Of a stretch of DNA of 64,000 nucleotides, positions 42,006 to 51,204 are shown in pieces. The translations under genes were made by a program, and so were the position numbers. This DNA is from Bacteroides sp. OM05-12 (GTDB taxonomy: Bacteria; Bacteroidota; Bacteroidia; Bacteroidales; Bacteroidaceae): contig NZ_QSUN01000001.1 in NCBI RefSeq assembly GCF_003438995.1, forward strand, positions 248,001 through 312,000, written 5' to 3'. The notes under the pieces are model-generated. The model had not been told where the DNA came from and did no database searches. It was given only the letters and a program-made list of their open reading frames with translations. Each line of letters opens with the position of its first letter. Position 1 is the stretch's first letter.

Positions 42006-42686
42006 TTAAAAATAATAATGAAGACCTAACATAAAATCCGCACGAGAAGGATTAAATTTATAATCATCATTTAAATCAATAGATTTCTTAGTCCCCTCAA
42101 AGGTACGATGTAACTTATTAAAAACTCCGCATGTTACATCTACATCAACACCTACACTAAAACAAGGTGTTACATAATAGTTCAAATTAAAATCCACATT
42201 AAAACCAAGTCCGCTGCTATTTGTAACACATGATTTACCGTCTTTCTCACCATTATTATGATAGTACATATAGCCAACCCCATAACTCATACCGGATAAA
42301 AGCCTATTTCCCAGCTTGCGCACCACCACATATTGTGGAGCGATGTAATGCAAAACAATTTTGTCTTCTACCGCGACGGGCAAATTATTCAATGAATAAT
42401 TTGCAGAAGTATTAACTATGGAATATAAAAGTCCTATACCCATGCCACCTTGTTTACTCTCTCCTACCCATAGATGTGAATAATTAGCATCAAAAGTAGG
42501 ACCGCCTTTCAATTTACTTTTATAATCTTTTCCCCACGGAGAAAAATTTGTTTTTCCAAATCCGGTAAGGGCATAACCTCCTTTTATACTAAAGAGGTTA
42601 TGAGGCACGTCAAAGCCCTTCTGGGCTTTGACGGATATAGTAGAAATCATTAATATTCCTACGATAAATAAAGATTGTAACCTCAT
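42006..42686 (-). CDS. Outer-membrane beta-barrel protein
   Basis: 226 residues: signal peptide (to VKA, mature end Gln), then alternating beta strands (FSIKGGYALTGF, FDANYSHLWVG, GMGIGLLYSIV, HYIAPQYVVVRKLG, GMSYGVGYMYY, FNVDFNLNYYVTPCFSVGVDVDVTC) ending in MLGLHYYF, a typical C-terminal aromatic of an OmpA/OmpW-like barrel. About eight strands are expected. Function unknown. It starts 12 bases after the stop of the glycine-rich lipoprotein gene. Confidence 0.82.
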   Translation of the reverse strand: MRLQSLFIVGILMISTISVKAQKGFDVPHNLFSIKGGYALTGFGKTNFSPWGKDYKSKLKGGPTFDANYSHLWVGESKQGGMGIGLLYSIVNTSANYSLNNLPVAVEDKIVLHYIAPQYVVVRKLGNRLLSGMSYGVGYMYYHNNGEKDGKSCVTNSSGLGFNVDFNLNYYVTPCFSVGVDVDVTCGVFNKLHRTFEGTKKSIDLNDDYKFNPSRADFMLGLHYYF

Positions 42687-42697
42687 ACTCTTATTAT

Positions 42698-43684
42698 TTA
42701 TGGTTTATAAGTAGAAGCAACAGTCCATCCCACAGCACTGTTTTTCGCTACAGATTCTGCTGCAAATATCATCTTCTTATCCAATCCTGTTACTTGTGAA
42801 TAATAAAGCTTATTCTCAAAAGCAGCAGAATACTTTTTTACAGCTTCTACATTAGGAAGTGAAGCAGCCGTATTTATATAATCTTTCAATATAGAAATCT
42901 CGTTCTTCTTATCAGGCAATAAAGTTGCATAACTTTCAATTTGAACTTCAAAAGTTGAATCAACACAAGCAGCTCTTGCATCAGAAATCCTATTCAATTC
43001 ATTTTTTATGCGAGCAGTATTAATAGAAGTAGTATTATATCCCATTGTTTGAGCCGTAGATTTTATTTTTTGTATCAGAATATCCTCATTCAATGAACCA
43101 TCCGCATTTACATAATAATCCTGATTCTTTAATATCTCAAGAACAATTGTATTATGGCAGTCACCAATTTTATCAAAATCTGTAATATCATTATTCATAT
43201 TATAAAAAATACTATCCATAACAATTGTGTATGCCGATAAATCATCTTGAGAGAAATCATTTCCTATACCCTGATTATTAATAGCACTGCCGCATCCTGT
43301 TGCCCAATACATAAGAAGCGAAGCTCCAGCTCCCACAATAACGCCCCCAGCCGGACCGGCAAAATGATTTCCACAAGCAGCTCCAACCGCATCAGCTGCT
43401 ATTACTGATAATAAACGTTTCCACCACTTCATTTTAGCCTGTTCTAATTCAGGAGTATCTTTATTAATAGGGATAGTAGCACGAGTTGTAAAATCAATTG
43501 TCTTACCATATTCAGCCAATGTCTCTTCATTTAAATTTTGTAATTCTTTAATCAATATTTCTACTTCCGCATTTTGATTAGAGACATCACTAACAAACTT
43601 ATCTTCATTATTACATGAAATAAACGTAACAGCAGAAACTAATACAGCTACTGCAGATTTAAAAATAATGTGTTTCATAATCAT
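42698..43684 (-). CDS. Lipoprotein with glycine-rich hydrophobic segment
   Basis: 328 residues. Lipoprotein signal (TFISC, Cys24), a short helical region, then residues 89-133 which hold a glycine-zipper-like hydrophobic stretch (AGPAGGVIVGAGASLLMYWATG) after WWKRLLSVIAADAVGAACG, followed by a helical C-terminal region ending FAAESVAKNSAVGWTVASTYKP. The segment resembles the membrane-inserting part of class II bacteriocins or glycine-zipper lipoproteins, but the protein is far longer than a bacteriocin. No family recognised with certainty. It is encoded between a DUF3244 protein (29-base gap) and an outer-membrane barrel (11-base gap). Confidence 0.72.
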   Translation of the reverse strand: MIMKHIIFKSAVAVLVSAVTFISCNNEDKFVSDVSNQNAEVEILIKELQNLNEETLAEYGKTIDFTTRATIPINKDTPELEQAKMKWWKRLLSVIAADAVGAACGNHFAGPAGGVIVGAGASLLMYWATGCGSAINNQGIGNDFSQDDLSAYTIVMDSIFYNMNNDITDFDKIGDCHNTIVLEILKNQDYYVNADGSLNEDILIQKIKSTAQTMGYNTTSINTARIKNELNRISDARAACVDSTFEVQIESYATLLPDKKNEISILKDYINTAASLPNVEAVKKYSAAFENKLYYSQVTGLDKKMIFAAESVAKNSAVGWTVASTYKP

Positions 43685-43713
43685 AAAAATTTAAATTGAT
43701 AATATGGTTAAAT

Positions 43714-44076
43714 TCACTCTTTCTCATTTAAGAAATCTCCTGATACCTCATTCCCTTCCGCATCTTGAAAATAAATAGTATATTCACCTTCCTGATATTG
43801 GGCTAGATCTACATAAATAGACTTTTCTGTTTCAGAAGTAACTTCACGTTGATAAACAACACCGTCCGGACCGGAAACCAACACAAATACTTGCTTTGCT
43901 TTCTCAAAATAGATACCTAATACAGAATTATAAATATCTGCATGAACGGGAATAGGAAGTTCAAACTGGCTAGGTCGTGATTTTCCATTACTTTTTAATT
44001 CAATTTTAACATCAGAAGCCTCAATGCTAACAAGCCCTAATTGAATAGCAATCATTAATAAAAATGCTTTTTTCAT
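43714..44076 (-). CDS. DUF3244-type exported protein
   Basis: 120 residues from the ATG at 44076. A signal peptide (to about residue 21) is followed by a small beta-sandwich of about 90 residues: HADIYNSVLGIYFEKAKQVFVLVSGPDGVVYQREV, then YQEGEYTIYFQDAEGNEVSGDF, the pattern of the DUF3244 family. The longest frame would add 38 residues from 44190, but a -33/-7 promoter at 44123-44154 lies inside that extension, so it is rejected. Function unknown. First gene of a three-gene unit divergent from a TPR regulator. Confidence 0.8.
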   Translation of the reverse strand: MKKAFLLMIAIQLGLVSIEASDVKIELKSNGKSRPSQFELPIPVHADIYNSVLGIYFEKAKQVFVLVSGPDGVVYQREVTSETEKSIYVDLAQYQEGEYTIYFQDAEGNEVSGDFLNEKE

Positions 44077-44122
44077 ATTTATCATCATTTTAATTAATAC
44101 TGTTTTTCTTGATCGTTTAACA

Positions 44123-44154
44123 CAAAGATAGCAATGACATAAGTTATAAGCAAG
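44123..44154 (-). promoter_or_regulatory. Promoter of the DUF3244-lipoprotein-barrel unit
   Basis: Minus strand CTTG (44151-44154), 20-base spacer, TATCTTTG (44123-44130). It predicts a 5' UTR of about 40 nt to the ATG at 44076. Confidence 0.7.
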
Positions 44155-44171
44155 GAAATAGGGGTGACACA

Positions 44172-44252
44172 GGGTAGACATTTTAAGCATTATAGTAGCA
44201 CATAAATATCTAATTATCAGACATATTTAAAATTAGAGGGTAGACACTTACC
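44172..44252. promoter_or_regulatory. Repeated GGGTAGACA motifs in the divergent intergenic region
   Basis: GGGTAGACA occurs at 44172-44180 (followed by TTTT) and 44238-44246 (followed by CTTACC), with a related CAGACATATTT near 44219-44229 between them. They lie between the two divergent promoters and share the GACATTTT core with the sites at 20372-20515. Regulatory use is inferred. Confidence 0.45.
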
Positions 44253-44321
44253 GACCAAACGTTTGAACACAATTAAAAAGAGAATCAAAACACAAGAAAT
44301 CCAAACTTAGTATCATCATAT

Positions 44322-44353
44322 TTTGGCTATTCAAAAAAAACATTTTACTTTTG
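44322..44353 (+). promoter_or_regulatory. Full promoter of the 44374 regulator gene
   Basis: TTTG -33 box (44322-44325), 20-base spacer, TACTTTTG -7 box (44346-44353). The TTG that opens the longest frame is part of the -33 box, so the ATG at 44374 is the start. Confidence 0.75.
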
Positions 44354-44373
44354 TTGAAACAAAACAAGCACTA

Positions 44374-46113
44374 ATGAAAAACATCTTCTTCTCTATTCTC
44401 ATCATAACTGTTATATTCGCAGTAATCTTTTTCATACCGAAACAAAGCAACCAATCAAAAGATTATATTCTTTTACAGAAAGCAGAAGCTATAATGCATG
44501 AAAAGCCGGACAGTGCTCTAAGTTTATTAAAGAATATATCATATCCTGAAATACTGGAAGGAGAAACTCAGGCATTATATGCACTCTTATTCACACAAGC
44601 CCAATATAAAAACTATATTCCTGTCAAAACAGATTCATTAATTCAGATAGCAGAAAAATATTATAGTACCAACGCAGACTCTATACATAAAGCATGGACT
44701 TATTTTTATGCCGCTCAAGTTTATTGGGATATGAATAAACCAGAAAAAGCATTAAGGTACTTTCAAAAAGCTGATAGAGCCTCTCAATATACTGATAATT
44801 ATATCTTTCTAAAATTACTTTATTCTCATTGGGGATACTTGTTACTTAAACAAGAATTATTCGATGAGAGTTTAATAAAGTTAGATAAATCAATGTACTA
44901 TGCAAAAACGATACATGATATGAGTTCTATAATACTTATATTGGAAAATATAAGTTGGAACTACGTTAGAAAACAAGATTACAAACAGGCAGAGGTTACG
45001 ACTTTACAAGCATTGGACTTGGCGAGAAAAATAAAAGATAAAGATTGTGAAGTCAGACTATTGCAACGTTTAAGCGTTATCTTCCAAATGGAGAAACAAC
45101 CACAGAAAGCATTGCAATATATCAATAAGAGTCTGGAACTAAATAAGAGTAAAGATTTTTTGGATTTTTATCCCAGCTGGATCACTAAAGGCGATATTTT
45201 TATGGATCTTCAGCAATACGATTCCGCAAGATATTACTTTGCCAAAGACACACGTTATAATACTTTAAATGAGAAAGCCGGACATCATCAAATATGGGCA
45301 GAATATGAAGAAAAAGTGGGTAATTATCAGGAAGCCATGAATCATTGGAAGAAATATAACACTTTTCTAGATTCTATTTATGAAACGAATATAGCCACAG
45401 AGATGATGGAACTGCAAAAGAAATATGACTACTCAACCGTAAAGAATGAAAACAGCCGGCTTAAAATAAAGCAACAACATCTTTATATATGGATATTATG
45501 CATTTGCATAATAGTTCTAATTGTCGGAGGTATTCTATATTATTATTATAATAAAGACAAAAGAATAAAAGAAGAGATTATCCATTCGAAAGATGACTTC
45601 TTAAAACAAATGCGTCTGCAACTGCAAGAAAAAAACATTGCATTACAAGAAACAAGGGAAGAAATAACTCTAAAAGAATTGGAACTGGCAAAGGAACTTT
45701 CTCAAAAAGAAGAGGTTTTGAAGCTGTATTCATCTAATGAACAACAAATGCGAAAAGAAATTCTGCGCACAAGTGAAATTATACGAAAAATAGAAGCATT
45801 AAATGATATGAACCAAAAAGATAAAATAAGTTCAGCCGTTATTTTATCTGATCAAGACCTTGAAAATCTGATAGAAACCGTAAATATTTGCTATAATAAT
45901 TTTGCCGACCGGTTACATCAACAGTTTCCTGCTCTTACAGAAGCTGATATAAACCTTTGCTGCTTTATGAAGATGGGTATTCCGATATCCAATATAATCT
46001 GTCTACTGGATACCAGCAAGATGGCTCTCAAGAAACGGAGAAACCGAATGAAACATGATAAAATGAATATGGATGAAGATGCTTCACTGGAAGACTTCAT
46101 ACAGAACTTTTAA
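44374..46113 (+). CDS. TPR membrane regulator with C-terminal helix-turn-helix-like domain
   Basis: 579 residues from the ATG at 44374. N-terminal membrane helix (2-23), TPR repeats (about 35-340; for example YAAQVYWDMNKPEKALRYF), a second membrane helix (about 371-394, ILCICIIVLIVGGILYYYY), a coiled coil (about 400-490), and a C-terminal domain (about 500-579) with FPALTEADINLCCFMKMGIPISNIICLL followed by SKMALKKRRNRMK, a helix-turn-helix-like tail typical of Bacteroidetes TPR regulators. It is divergent from the DUF3244/lipoprotein/barrel unit, its likely target. Its stop lies 10 bases from the convergent ABC-transporter gene. Confidence 0.83.
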   Translation: MKNIFFSILIITVIFAVIFFIPKQSNQSKDYILLQKAEAIMHEKPDSALSLLKNISYPEILEGETQALYALLFTQAQYKNYIPVKTDSLIQIAEKYYSTNADSIHKAWTYFYAAQVYWDMNKPEKALRYFQKADRASQYTDNYIFLKLLYSHWGYLLLKQELFDESLIKLDKSMYYAKTIHDMSSIILILENISWNYVRKQDYKQAEVTTLQALDLARKIKDKDCEVRLLQRLSVIFQMEKQPQKALQYINKSLELNKSKDFLDFYPSWITKGDIFMDLQQYDSARYYFAKDTRYNTLNEKAGHHQIWAEYEEKVGNYQEAMNHWKKYNTFLDSIYETNIATEMMELQKKYDYSTVKNENSRLKIKQQHLYIWILCICIIVLIVGGILYYYYNKDKRIKEEIIHSKDDFLKQMRLQLQEKNIALQETREEITLKELELAKELSQKEEVLKLYSSNEQQMRKEILRTSEIIRKIEALNDMNQKDKISSAVILSDQDLENLIETVNICYNNFADRLHQQFPALTEADINLCCFMKMGIPISNIICLLDTSKMALKKRRNRMKHDKMNMDEDASLEDFIQNF

Positions 46114-46123
46114 AATCATTCTT

Positions 46124-46894
46124 TTATTCGTGATGATGATGTTCGCACAGTACCCGATGCGGTAATTGTCCGTGCCCCAGCAATTCAATCGGACAATTAA
46201 AATTCTTTTCCAACCAATCTGCAGAAACTTCCGTATCCGGATGATAATGCAACGTTTCATTGACACAGGCAATGGACTTTACATTTTGAAGTACCGTACC
46301 AATATCATGGCTCACCAAGATAATGGCACACTCATGGTTTATCTCTTCCAGCAATTCATAAAGTTTTGCCTCGAAACGTTTATCAATATAAGTGCTCGGC
46401 TCATCAAGAATCAAAATATCCGGATTGGAAACAATAGCACGACCAAGTAAAGCCCGCTGTAATTGCCCGCCACTCAAAGCTCCGATAGGACGCTTCTCAA
46501 GCCCTTGCAACCCCATACGGTTAATAACCTCCCCCACCTGTGCACGCTGACTACTGCTGAAACGACTGATAAGTGGCTTTTGGCTACTTAATCCGGACAA
46601 AATAACTTCTTGTACGGAGATAGGAAATTTTTTATCTATGGAGCTGTATTGAGGAAGATAGCCCATCGTGATATGTTCTACCTGTTTCCCATTCTGAAAA
46701 AAAGAAACCTGACCGCCCGACGCTTTCTTCAAACCAAGGATAACTTTTACCAGAGTAGTCTTTCCCCCACCGTTAGGACCGATAATTCCTAAGAAATCAT
46801 GTTCGTAAATGGTTAAATTCACATCATGAAGAACCGTACGTCCATCATAAGCAGCCGAAAGATTACATATTTCTATTAAAGGTTGTTTTTCCAT
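46124..46894 (-). CDS. Metal ABC transporter ATP-binding protein (ZnuC/MntA type)
   Basis: 256 residues with a complete ABC ATPase set: Walker A GPNGGGKTT near residue 39, signature LSGGQLQRALLGRA near 140, Walker B ILILDEPST near 164 and the switch His in LVSHD. The N-terminal AAYDGRTVLHDVNLTI and FPISVQEVILSGL segments and the His-rich C-terminus (EHHHHE) place it with zinc/manganese importers. It starts 24 bases after the metal-binding protein gene. The expected integral-membrane permease gene does not follow; the convergent TPR regulator lies there instead. Confidence 0.9.
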   Translation of the reverse strand: MEKQPLIEICNLSAAYDGRTVLHDVNLTIYEHDFLGIIGPNGGGKTTLVKVILGLKKASGGQVSFFQNGKQVEHITMGYLPQYSSIDKKFPISVQEVILSGLSSQKPLISRFSSSQRAQVGEVINRMGLQGLEKRPIGALSGGQLQRALLGRAIVSNPDILILDEPSTYIDKRFEAKLYELLEEINHECAIILVSHDIGTVLQNVKSIACVNETLHYHPDTEVSADWLEKNFNCPIELLGHGQLPHRVLCEHHHHE

Positions 46895-46918
46895 ATCACT
46901 TCATTTATACTGCCTCGA

Positions 46919-47794
46919 CTATTCCGGATTATTCAGTGTACGCGCCACAACCAACATTTCCTCTACCCAGTTATAAGACAACGGATTGATCGGTACTATT
47001 CTTGTATTTGTTTGCTCTGCTATAATCTCTGCATTGCGGCGGTCAAACTCCGGTTGTACAAAAATAACGTGTACATTTTCAGCTTTACAGGTATCTATCA
47101 ATTCTTTTAAATGAGCGGGAGAAGGCTCTTTCCCACCTTTCTCAATCGATATTTGATGCAAACCATAATCGCGGGCAAAATAAGATAATGCCGGATGGTA
47201 AATCATGAACGAACGGTCGGCATCAGTCAGCAAATCTCTTATCTGCGTATCCGTTTGATTAATCAGATCATGCAAACTATCCCGACGATGAGCATAATAA
47301 GAAATATTGACCGTATCAAGTTCACATAGTGCCTTATAAATATTATCGGCAATGATATGTGCATTCTGTGTGGAATTCCAAATGTGAGGTTCAACTCCAC
47401 CTTCATGACGATGATCTCCATGATCCGGCTCCTCTTCACGAATCAAATCCACACTTTCAGACATATCGAAGATTAGCATATCCGGAGCATTCGCCGCTAA
47501 TTTATCCATCCATATCTGCTCAAAACCGATATATCCGATACGCAAATAAGCGTCACTCCCACCAAGCGAAACAAGTTGCTGTGGCGTAGGGTCATAAGTT
47601 TCCGGACTGGAACCTTTCGGAACCATACTCACCACCTTAAACTTATCTCCGGCTATTACTTCCGTAAAATAGCGTAACGGCTCTACCGTCACACTGATTG
47701 TACGCATCGGCATATCCTTTTCCGCTTTATGGGAACAACTGCTTCCTACTAAAAGCATCCCCATCCATATAATTAAATAAACAGCCTGTTTCAT
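46919..47794 (-). CDS. Metal ABC transporter substrate-binding lipoprotein (ZnuA type)
   Basis: 291 residues, cluster A-I solute-binding fold. Lipoprotein signal (LVGSSC), then TVEPLRYFTEVIAGDKFKVVSMVPKGSSPETYDPTP (first His ligand replaced here by Thr/Pro context), a His-rich loop DHGDHRHEGG before VEPHIWNS, and IYHPALSYFARDYGL and VIFVQPEFDRRNAE near the C-terminus. PHIWNS and YHPALSYFA carry conserved metal ligands of zinc-binding members. Located in the periplasm. It overlaps the mnmD gene by four bases (ATGA), so translation is probably coupled. Confidence 0.9.
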   Translation of the reverse strand: MKQAVYLIIWMGMLLVGSSCSHKAEKDMPMRTISVTVEPLRYFTEVIAGDKFKVVSMVPKGSSPETYDPTPQQLVSLGGSDAYLRIGYIGFEQIWMDKLAANAPDMLIFDMSESVDLIREEEPDHGDHRHEGGVEPHIWNSTQNAHIIADNIYKALCELDTVNISYYAHRRDSLHDLINQTDTQIRDLLTDADRSFMIYHPALSYFARDYGLHQISIEKGGKEPSPAHLKELIDTCKAENVHVIFVQPEFDRRNAEIIAEQTNTRIVPINPLSYNWVEEMLVVARTLNNPE

Positions 47795-48459
47795 TTTCTT
47801 TTTATTCCTCTCAAAATTTCTCTTTTACCCCCCGGAGGTCCCGGTAAACGTTCTACCTCAAATCCCGAAGACTGGAGCATTCTTCTTACAACTCCTTTGG
47901 CACAATAAGTAGTCAGTATACCTCCTATATTCAAACTCCTATATAATGCATCAAATAAACATTGCGACCACATTTCCGGTTGTTTCTCCGGTGCAAAAGC
48001 ATCAAAATAGATAATATCAAAAAATTCTTTCGGAAATTCATATTTCGTGAAATCTCCCTTTATCTTATGTAACGTAAAAGCAGGAGTTATGGTTTCATCT
48101 TTATCCCATTCAGCCTGATGTAAACGATAATAATCTTCCGAACGTTCTATATTAATGGTATCCGGATAGGCAAGTTCCCGAAGCACATCCATTTCCAACG
48201 GATATAATTCAATCCCGGTATAATGAACTTTCTTTACCATTTCTTCTGCAGCCAACAACGTAAGGAATGCATTTAAACCAGTGCCAAAACCTATTTCAAG
48301 GATATGCAGTTGCGAAGAAGAATGATGATTTAGCCCCATATCAATAAAGATATGACGAGATTCTGCCAATGCACCTTTTATTGAATGGTAATGTTCATCT
48401 AATCCGGGCACATAAAGTGTACGGCTACCGTCTGATGTTATTTCTATTTCCCTTTTCAT
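47791..48459 (-). CDS. mnmD: tRNA 5-methylaminomethyl-2-thiouridine methyltransferase MnmD
   Basis: 222 residues. Catalyses the SAM-dependent methylation that completes mnm5s2U34 in some tRNAs. It corresponds to the methyltransferase half of the two-domain E. coli MnmC. Signatures: DGSRTLYVPGLDEHYHSIKGALAES at the start, ILEIGFGTGLNAFLTLL (SAM motif I), YTGIELYPLE, DIIYFDAFAPEKQPEMW (active-site DAFAP) and GILTTYCAKGVVRRML. The oxidoreductase half is absent, as in other Bacteroidetes. It starts 6 bases after the upstream membrane-protein gene. Confidence 0.93.
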   Translation of the reverse strand: MKREIEITSDGSRTLYVPGLDEHYHSIKGALAESRHIFIDMGLNHHSSSQLHILEIGFGTGLNAFLTLLAAEEMVKKVHYTGIELYPLEMDVLRELAYPDTINIERSEDYYRLHQAEWDKDETITPAFTLHKIKGDFTKYEFPKEFFDIIYFDAFAPEKQPEMWSQCLFDALYRSLNIGGILTTYCAKGVVRRMLQSSGFEVERLPGPPGGKREILRGIKRK

Positions 48460-48465
48460 CTTCTT

Positions 48466-48936
48466 TTAACTAAAGAAAGAAAAAATACCTTCTGCTGCCA
48501 TTACTACTAATACATAACGCAACACTTTACCGGCCAACATGTAGAGAGATACATAAATAATATTACTACGAAGAAAGCCCAATGCAACGGCTATAACACT
48601 ACCAATAATGGGGAGAAAAGCAAAAAAAGCCATCCAACTGCCCCGTCCGCTTAAATAAACACGCATACGGTTTATTTTCTCTGGTTTCATATGAAAATAT
48701 TTCTCCAACCATTCCATCTTTCCAAGATGTCCCATCCAATAACAGGTAAGGCTTCCCAGTAGATTACCTAAAGACGCAAATACAATACACAATACAGGAT
48801 TTAACCCAGTGCCGGGCAGAACAAGTGCAGCCAATACCGCCTCCGAACTAAAAGGGACGACACTCCCTGCCAACAGAGCCGAGAAAAACATCCCTAAATA
48901 GCCCCAATCTATGAGAAACTGTACTAAAGCGTCCAT
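48466..48936 (-). CDS. YqaA/DedA-like membrane protein (VTT domain)
   Basis: 156 residues with about four or five membrane helices and the pattern of the small DedA/YqaA family: GYLGMFFSALLAGSVVPFSSEAVLAALV at residues 13-40, GNLLGSLTCYWMGHLGK near 56-72 and the conserved GRGSWMAFFAFLPIIGSVIAVALGFLR near 98-124. DedA proteins are linked to membrane lipid handling and proton-motive force; the specific role here is unknown. It overlaps the upstream gene by 13 bases. Confidence 0.86.
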   Translation of the reverse strand: MDALVQFLIDWGYLGMFFSALLAGSVVPFSSEAVLAALVLPGTGLNPVLCIVFASLGNLLGSLTCYWMGHLGKMEWLEKYFHMKPEKINRMRVYLSGRGSWMAFFAFLPIIGSVIAVALGFLRSNIIYVSLYMLAGKVLRYVLVVMAAEGIFSFFS

Positions 48937-49916
48937 AAGTTATAACACATTATAATGACCAATAATAGAATAGAGAAAATAAAAAACAGGTTTGAGACCT
49001 TTGTATGACTCAATGCAAACAAATGCCCCATCAACAAAGCAACAACAGGCAGTAAAACCTGCAACAAAATCTCTGCATATTGTACCTGTAATACTCCAAA
49101 TATAATAGTTGAAAAACTAAATATTATCAAGAAATTCAGGTAAGCACGAATCCGTATCTTATCTTCATAGCTGGTAATCCAATAATGGATACTGCTAACC
49201 AATAACAAGAAAAACGTAAAACCGGCAGATATATAAAAAGGTATTCCCAAATTCAAGCTAAAAAGAGGTTGAAAACAAACCAACTCTTTAAACGGAATAT
49301 AAAATAAATCCATTTTACCATGATAGAATGCATGTCCGAACAGAAACCAATAGGGTAATGTCAACCCCATCATTCCTGCAAAAAAAGTACGCATGGTCAA
49401 TGCTTTGAAATTATATATTCCTATTAAAAACACAGGAACAAGCAATAGAATTTTAGGAAACAGTAAACTTGCAATTCCCATAAACAGCATGGAATGAAAG
49501 AAATATCCTACCGGTTGCTGTTTTTGATAGCATCTGAACAAAAGATACAAAGATATAATCGTACACAAAGAAACAAGACAGCCGATATTCAACCTGTGCA
49601 AGAACGGGAAAGCCAATATCATCAGCAAATAGACGGAAGTTTGCAGAGAAGTTCTCATTCGAATAATCGAATAAGCATTATTAAATTCTATCAGCAAATA
49701 GGCGATAACCCCATAGCACAAGAAACAGAAAATATTACCCGATACATTTCCCGGAACCCATTCCAACAACATCTGCCAGAACGGATAAGAACTATTAAGT
49801 GTAGGGATTGGCTTAAAAAAAGAAAAAACAATCCACAAAACAGTGGACAATAAAATAGTAACGGGTAATGTTAACTTACCCGTTGCCACTTCATATTGAA
49901 ATCTTCTTTTTGCCAT
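48924..49916 (-). CDS. Multi-pass membrane protein (DUF6427-like)
   Basis: 330 residues with around ten hydrophobic helices. The opening TILLSTVLWIVFSFFKPIPTLNSSYPFWQMLLEW and the mid-segment LLVPVFLIGIYNFKALTMRTFFAGMMGLTLPYWFLF resemble the Bacteroidetes DUF6427 family often found near purD. Function unknown. Its start codon shares one base with the purD stop and its end overlaps the YqaA gene, indicating one transcript. Confidence 0.78.
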   Translation of the reverse strand: MAKRRFQYEVATGKLTLPVTILLSTVLWIVFSFFKPIPTLNSSYPFWQMLLEWVPGNVSGNIFCFLCYGVIAYLLIEFNNAYSIIRMRTSLQTSVYLLMILAFPFLHRLNIGCLVSLCTIISLYLLFRCYQKQQPVGYFFHSMLFMGIASLLFPKILLLVPVFLIGIYNFKALTMRTFFAGMMGLTLPYWFLFGHAFYHGKMDLFYIPFKELVCFQPLFSLNLGIPFYISAGFTFFLLLVSSIHYWITSYEDKIRIRAYLNFLIIFSFSTIIFGVLQVQYAEILLQVLLPVVALLMGHLFALSHTKVSNLFFIFSILLLVIIMCYNLWTL

Positions 49917-51184
49917 TATAAATCGAATCCTATATCACTACGAAAGTATTTTTTATTAAAATCAATCTGTTTAGCTCCCTCAAAACTCTGTGCTAGAGCT
50001 TCCTCTTTATTCCTGCCATAAGAACTGACAGCAATAACACGCCCCCCGTTTGTAACAACCTGACCATCTTTCAAAGTAGTTCCCGCATGGAAAACAATAC
50101 TGTCTTTTACCTTATCTAACCCTTTGATAGGAAAACCTTTTTCATAGGCTTCCGGATATCCACCGGATACTAACATCACACAAACAGCGGAACGAGGATC
50201 TGTTTCCAATACCTTTTCGTCCAAATTACCGGAAGCAACTCCTTCAAAAAGTTCTACCAAATCACTTTTGATACGCAGCATGACCGATTCTGTTTCCGGA
50301 TCGCCCATACGTACATTATACTCAATAACCATCGGCTCACCCTTTACATTAATAAGCCCAAAGAAAATAAAACCTTTATAATCGATTTCCTCTTCGGCAA
50401 GGCCTTCCACCGTAGGTCGGATAATACGATCCTCTACTTTTTTCATCCATGCTTTATCTGCAAACGGAACAGGAGATACACTACCCATACCACCCGTATT
50501 CAGACCTTTATCTCCTTCGCCAATTCGTTTATAATCTTTTGCCTCCGGAAGAATCTTATAATTTTTACCATCTGTAAGTACGAATACAGAACATTCTATA
50601 CCGCTCAAGAACTCTTCAATAACCACTGTTGCCGAAGCACTGCCGAACATTCCTCCAAGCATCTCCCGCAATTCTTTTTTTGCCTCATCCAATGTAGCAA
50701 GAATTAATACACCTTTACCGGCGCATAACCCATCGGCCTTTAAGACATAAGGCGCTTGCAGAGTTTCCAGAAATGCAATTCCTTCTTCCAGATTATCAGC
50801 GGTTATACTTTTATAACCTGCAGTCGGAATACAATGCCGTTGCATAAACCCTTTTGCAAATTCTTTGCTTCCTTCCAAAGTTGCTCCTTTCCGGGAAGGA
50901 CCTATCACAGGAACATTCCTCAATGTTCCATCTTCCTTGAAATAATCATAAATTCCTTTTACCAACGGATCTTCAGGTCCTACTACAACCATATCTATCC
51001 CATTGGCAATGACAAACGCTTTAATTGCAGCAAAATCATCTGCTTTTATAGTAACATTTTCCCCTATATCATTTGTACCGGCATTTCCCGGAGCAATATA
51101 TAATTTCTCTATTTTAGGACTCTGGGCTATTTTCCAAGCCAAAGCATGTTCTCGTCCGCCGGAACCTAACAACAATAATTTCAT
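49916..51184 (-). CDS. purD: Phosphoribosylamine-glycine ligase
   Basis: ATP-grasp enzyme forming glycinamide ribonucleotide in purine synthesis. 422 residues, normal length. Signatures: [16 protein letters not shown] at the N-terminus, [12 protein letters not shown] near 69, [14 protein letters not shown] near 150, and the family motif [10 protein letters not shown] near 287-296. It starts 20 bases after the DPP IV-like gene stop and shares a base with the membrane-protein gene that follows. Confidence 0.97.
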   Translation of the reverse strand: MKLLLLGSGGREHALAWKIAQSPKIEKLYIAPGNAGTNDIGENVTIKADDFAAIKAFVIANGIDMVVVGPEDPLVKGIYDYFKEDGTLRNVPVIGPSRKGATLEGSKEFAKGFMQRHCIPTAGYKSITADNLEEGIAFLETLQAPYVLKADGLCAGKGVLILATLDEAKKELREMLGGMFGSASATVVIEEFLSGIECSVFVLTDGKNYKILPEAKDYKRIGEGDKGLNTGGMGSVSPVPFADKAWMKKVEDRIIRPTVEGLAEEEIDYKGFIFFGLINVKGEPMVIEYNVRMGDPETESVMLRIKSDLVELFEGVASGNLDEKVLETDPRSAVCVMLVSGGYPEAYEKGFPIKGLDKVKDSIVFHAGTTLKDGQVVTNGGRVIAVSSYGRNKEEALAQSFEGAKQIDFNKKYFRSDIGFDL

Positions 51185-51204
51185 GTATATATCTGTTTTT
51201 GATT

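Noticed and set aside
44077..44190. 38-residue N-terminal extension of the DUF3244 protein
   Set aside because: A full promoter (44123-44154) lies inside it, and the downstream ATG at 44076 opens a proper signal peptide.
44323..44373. TTG start for the 44374 regulator
   Set aside because: The TTG is part of the TTTG -33 box of the gene's own promoter.
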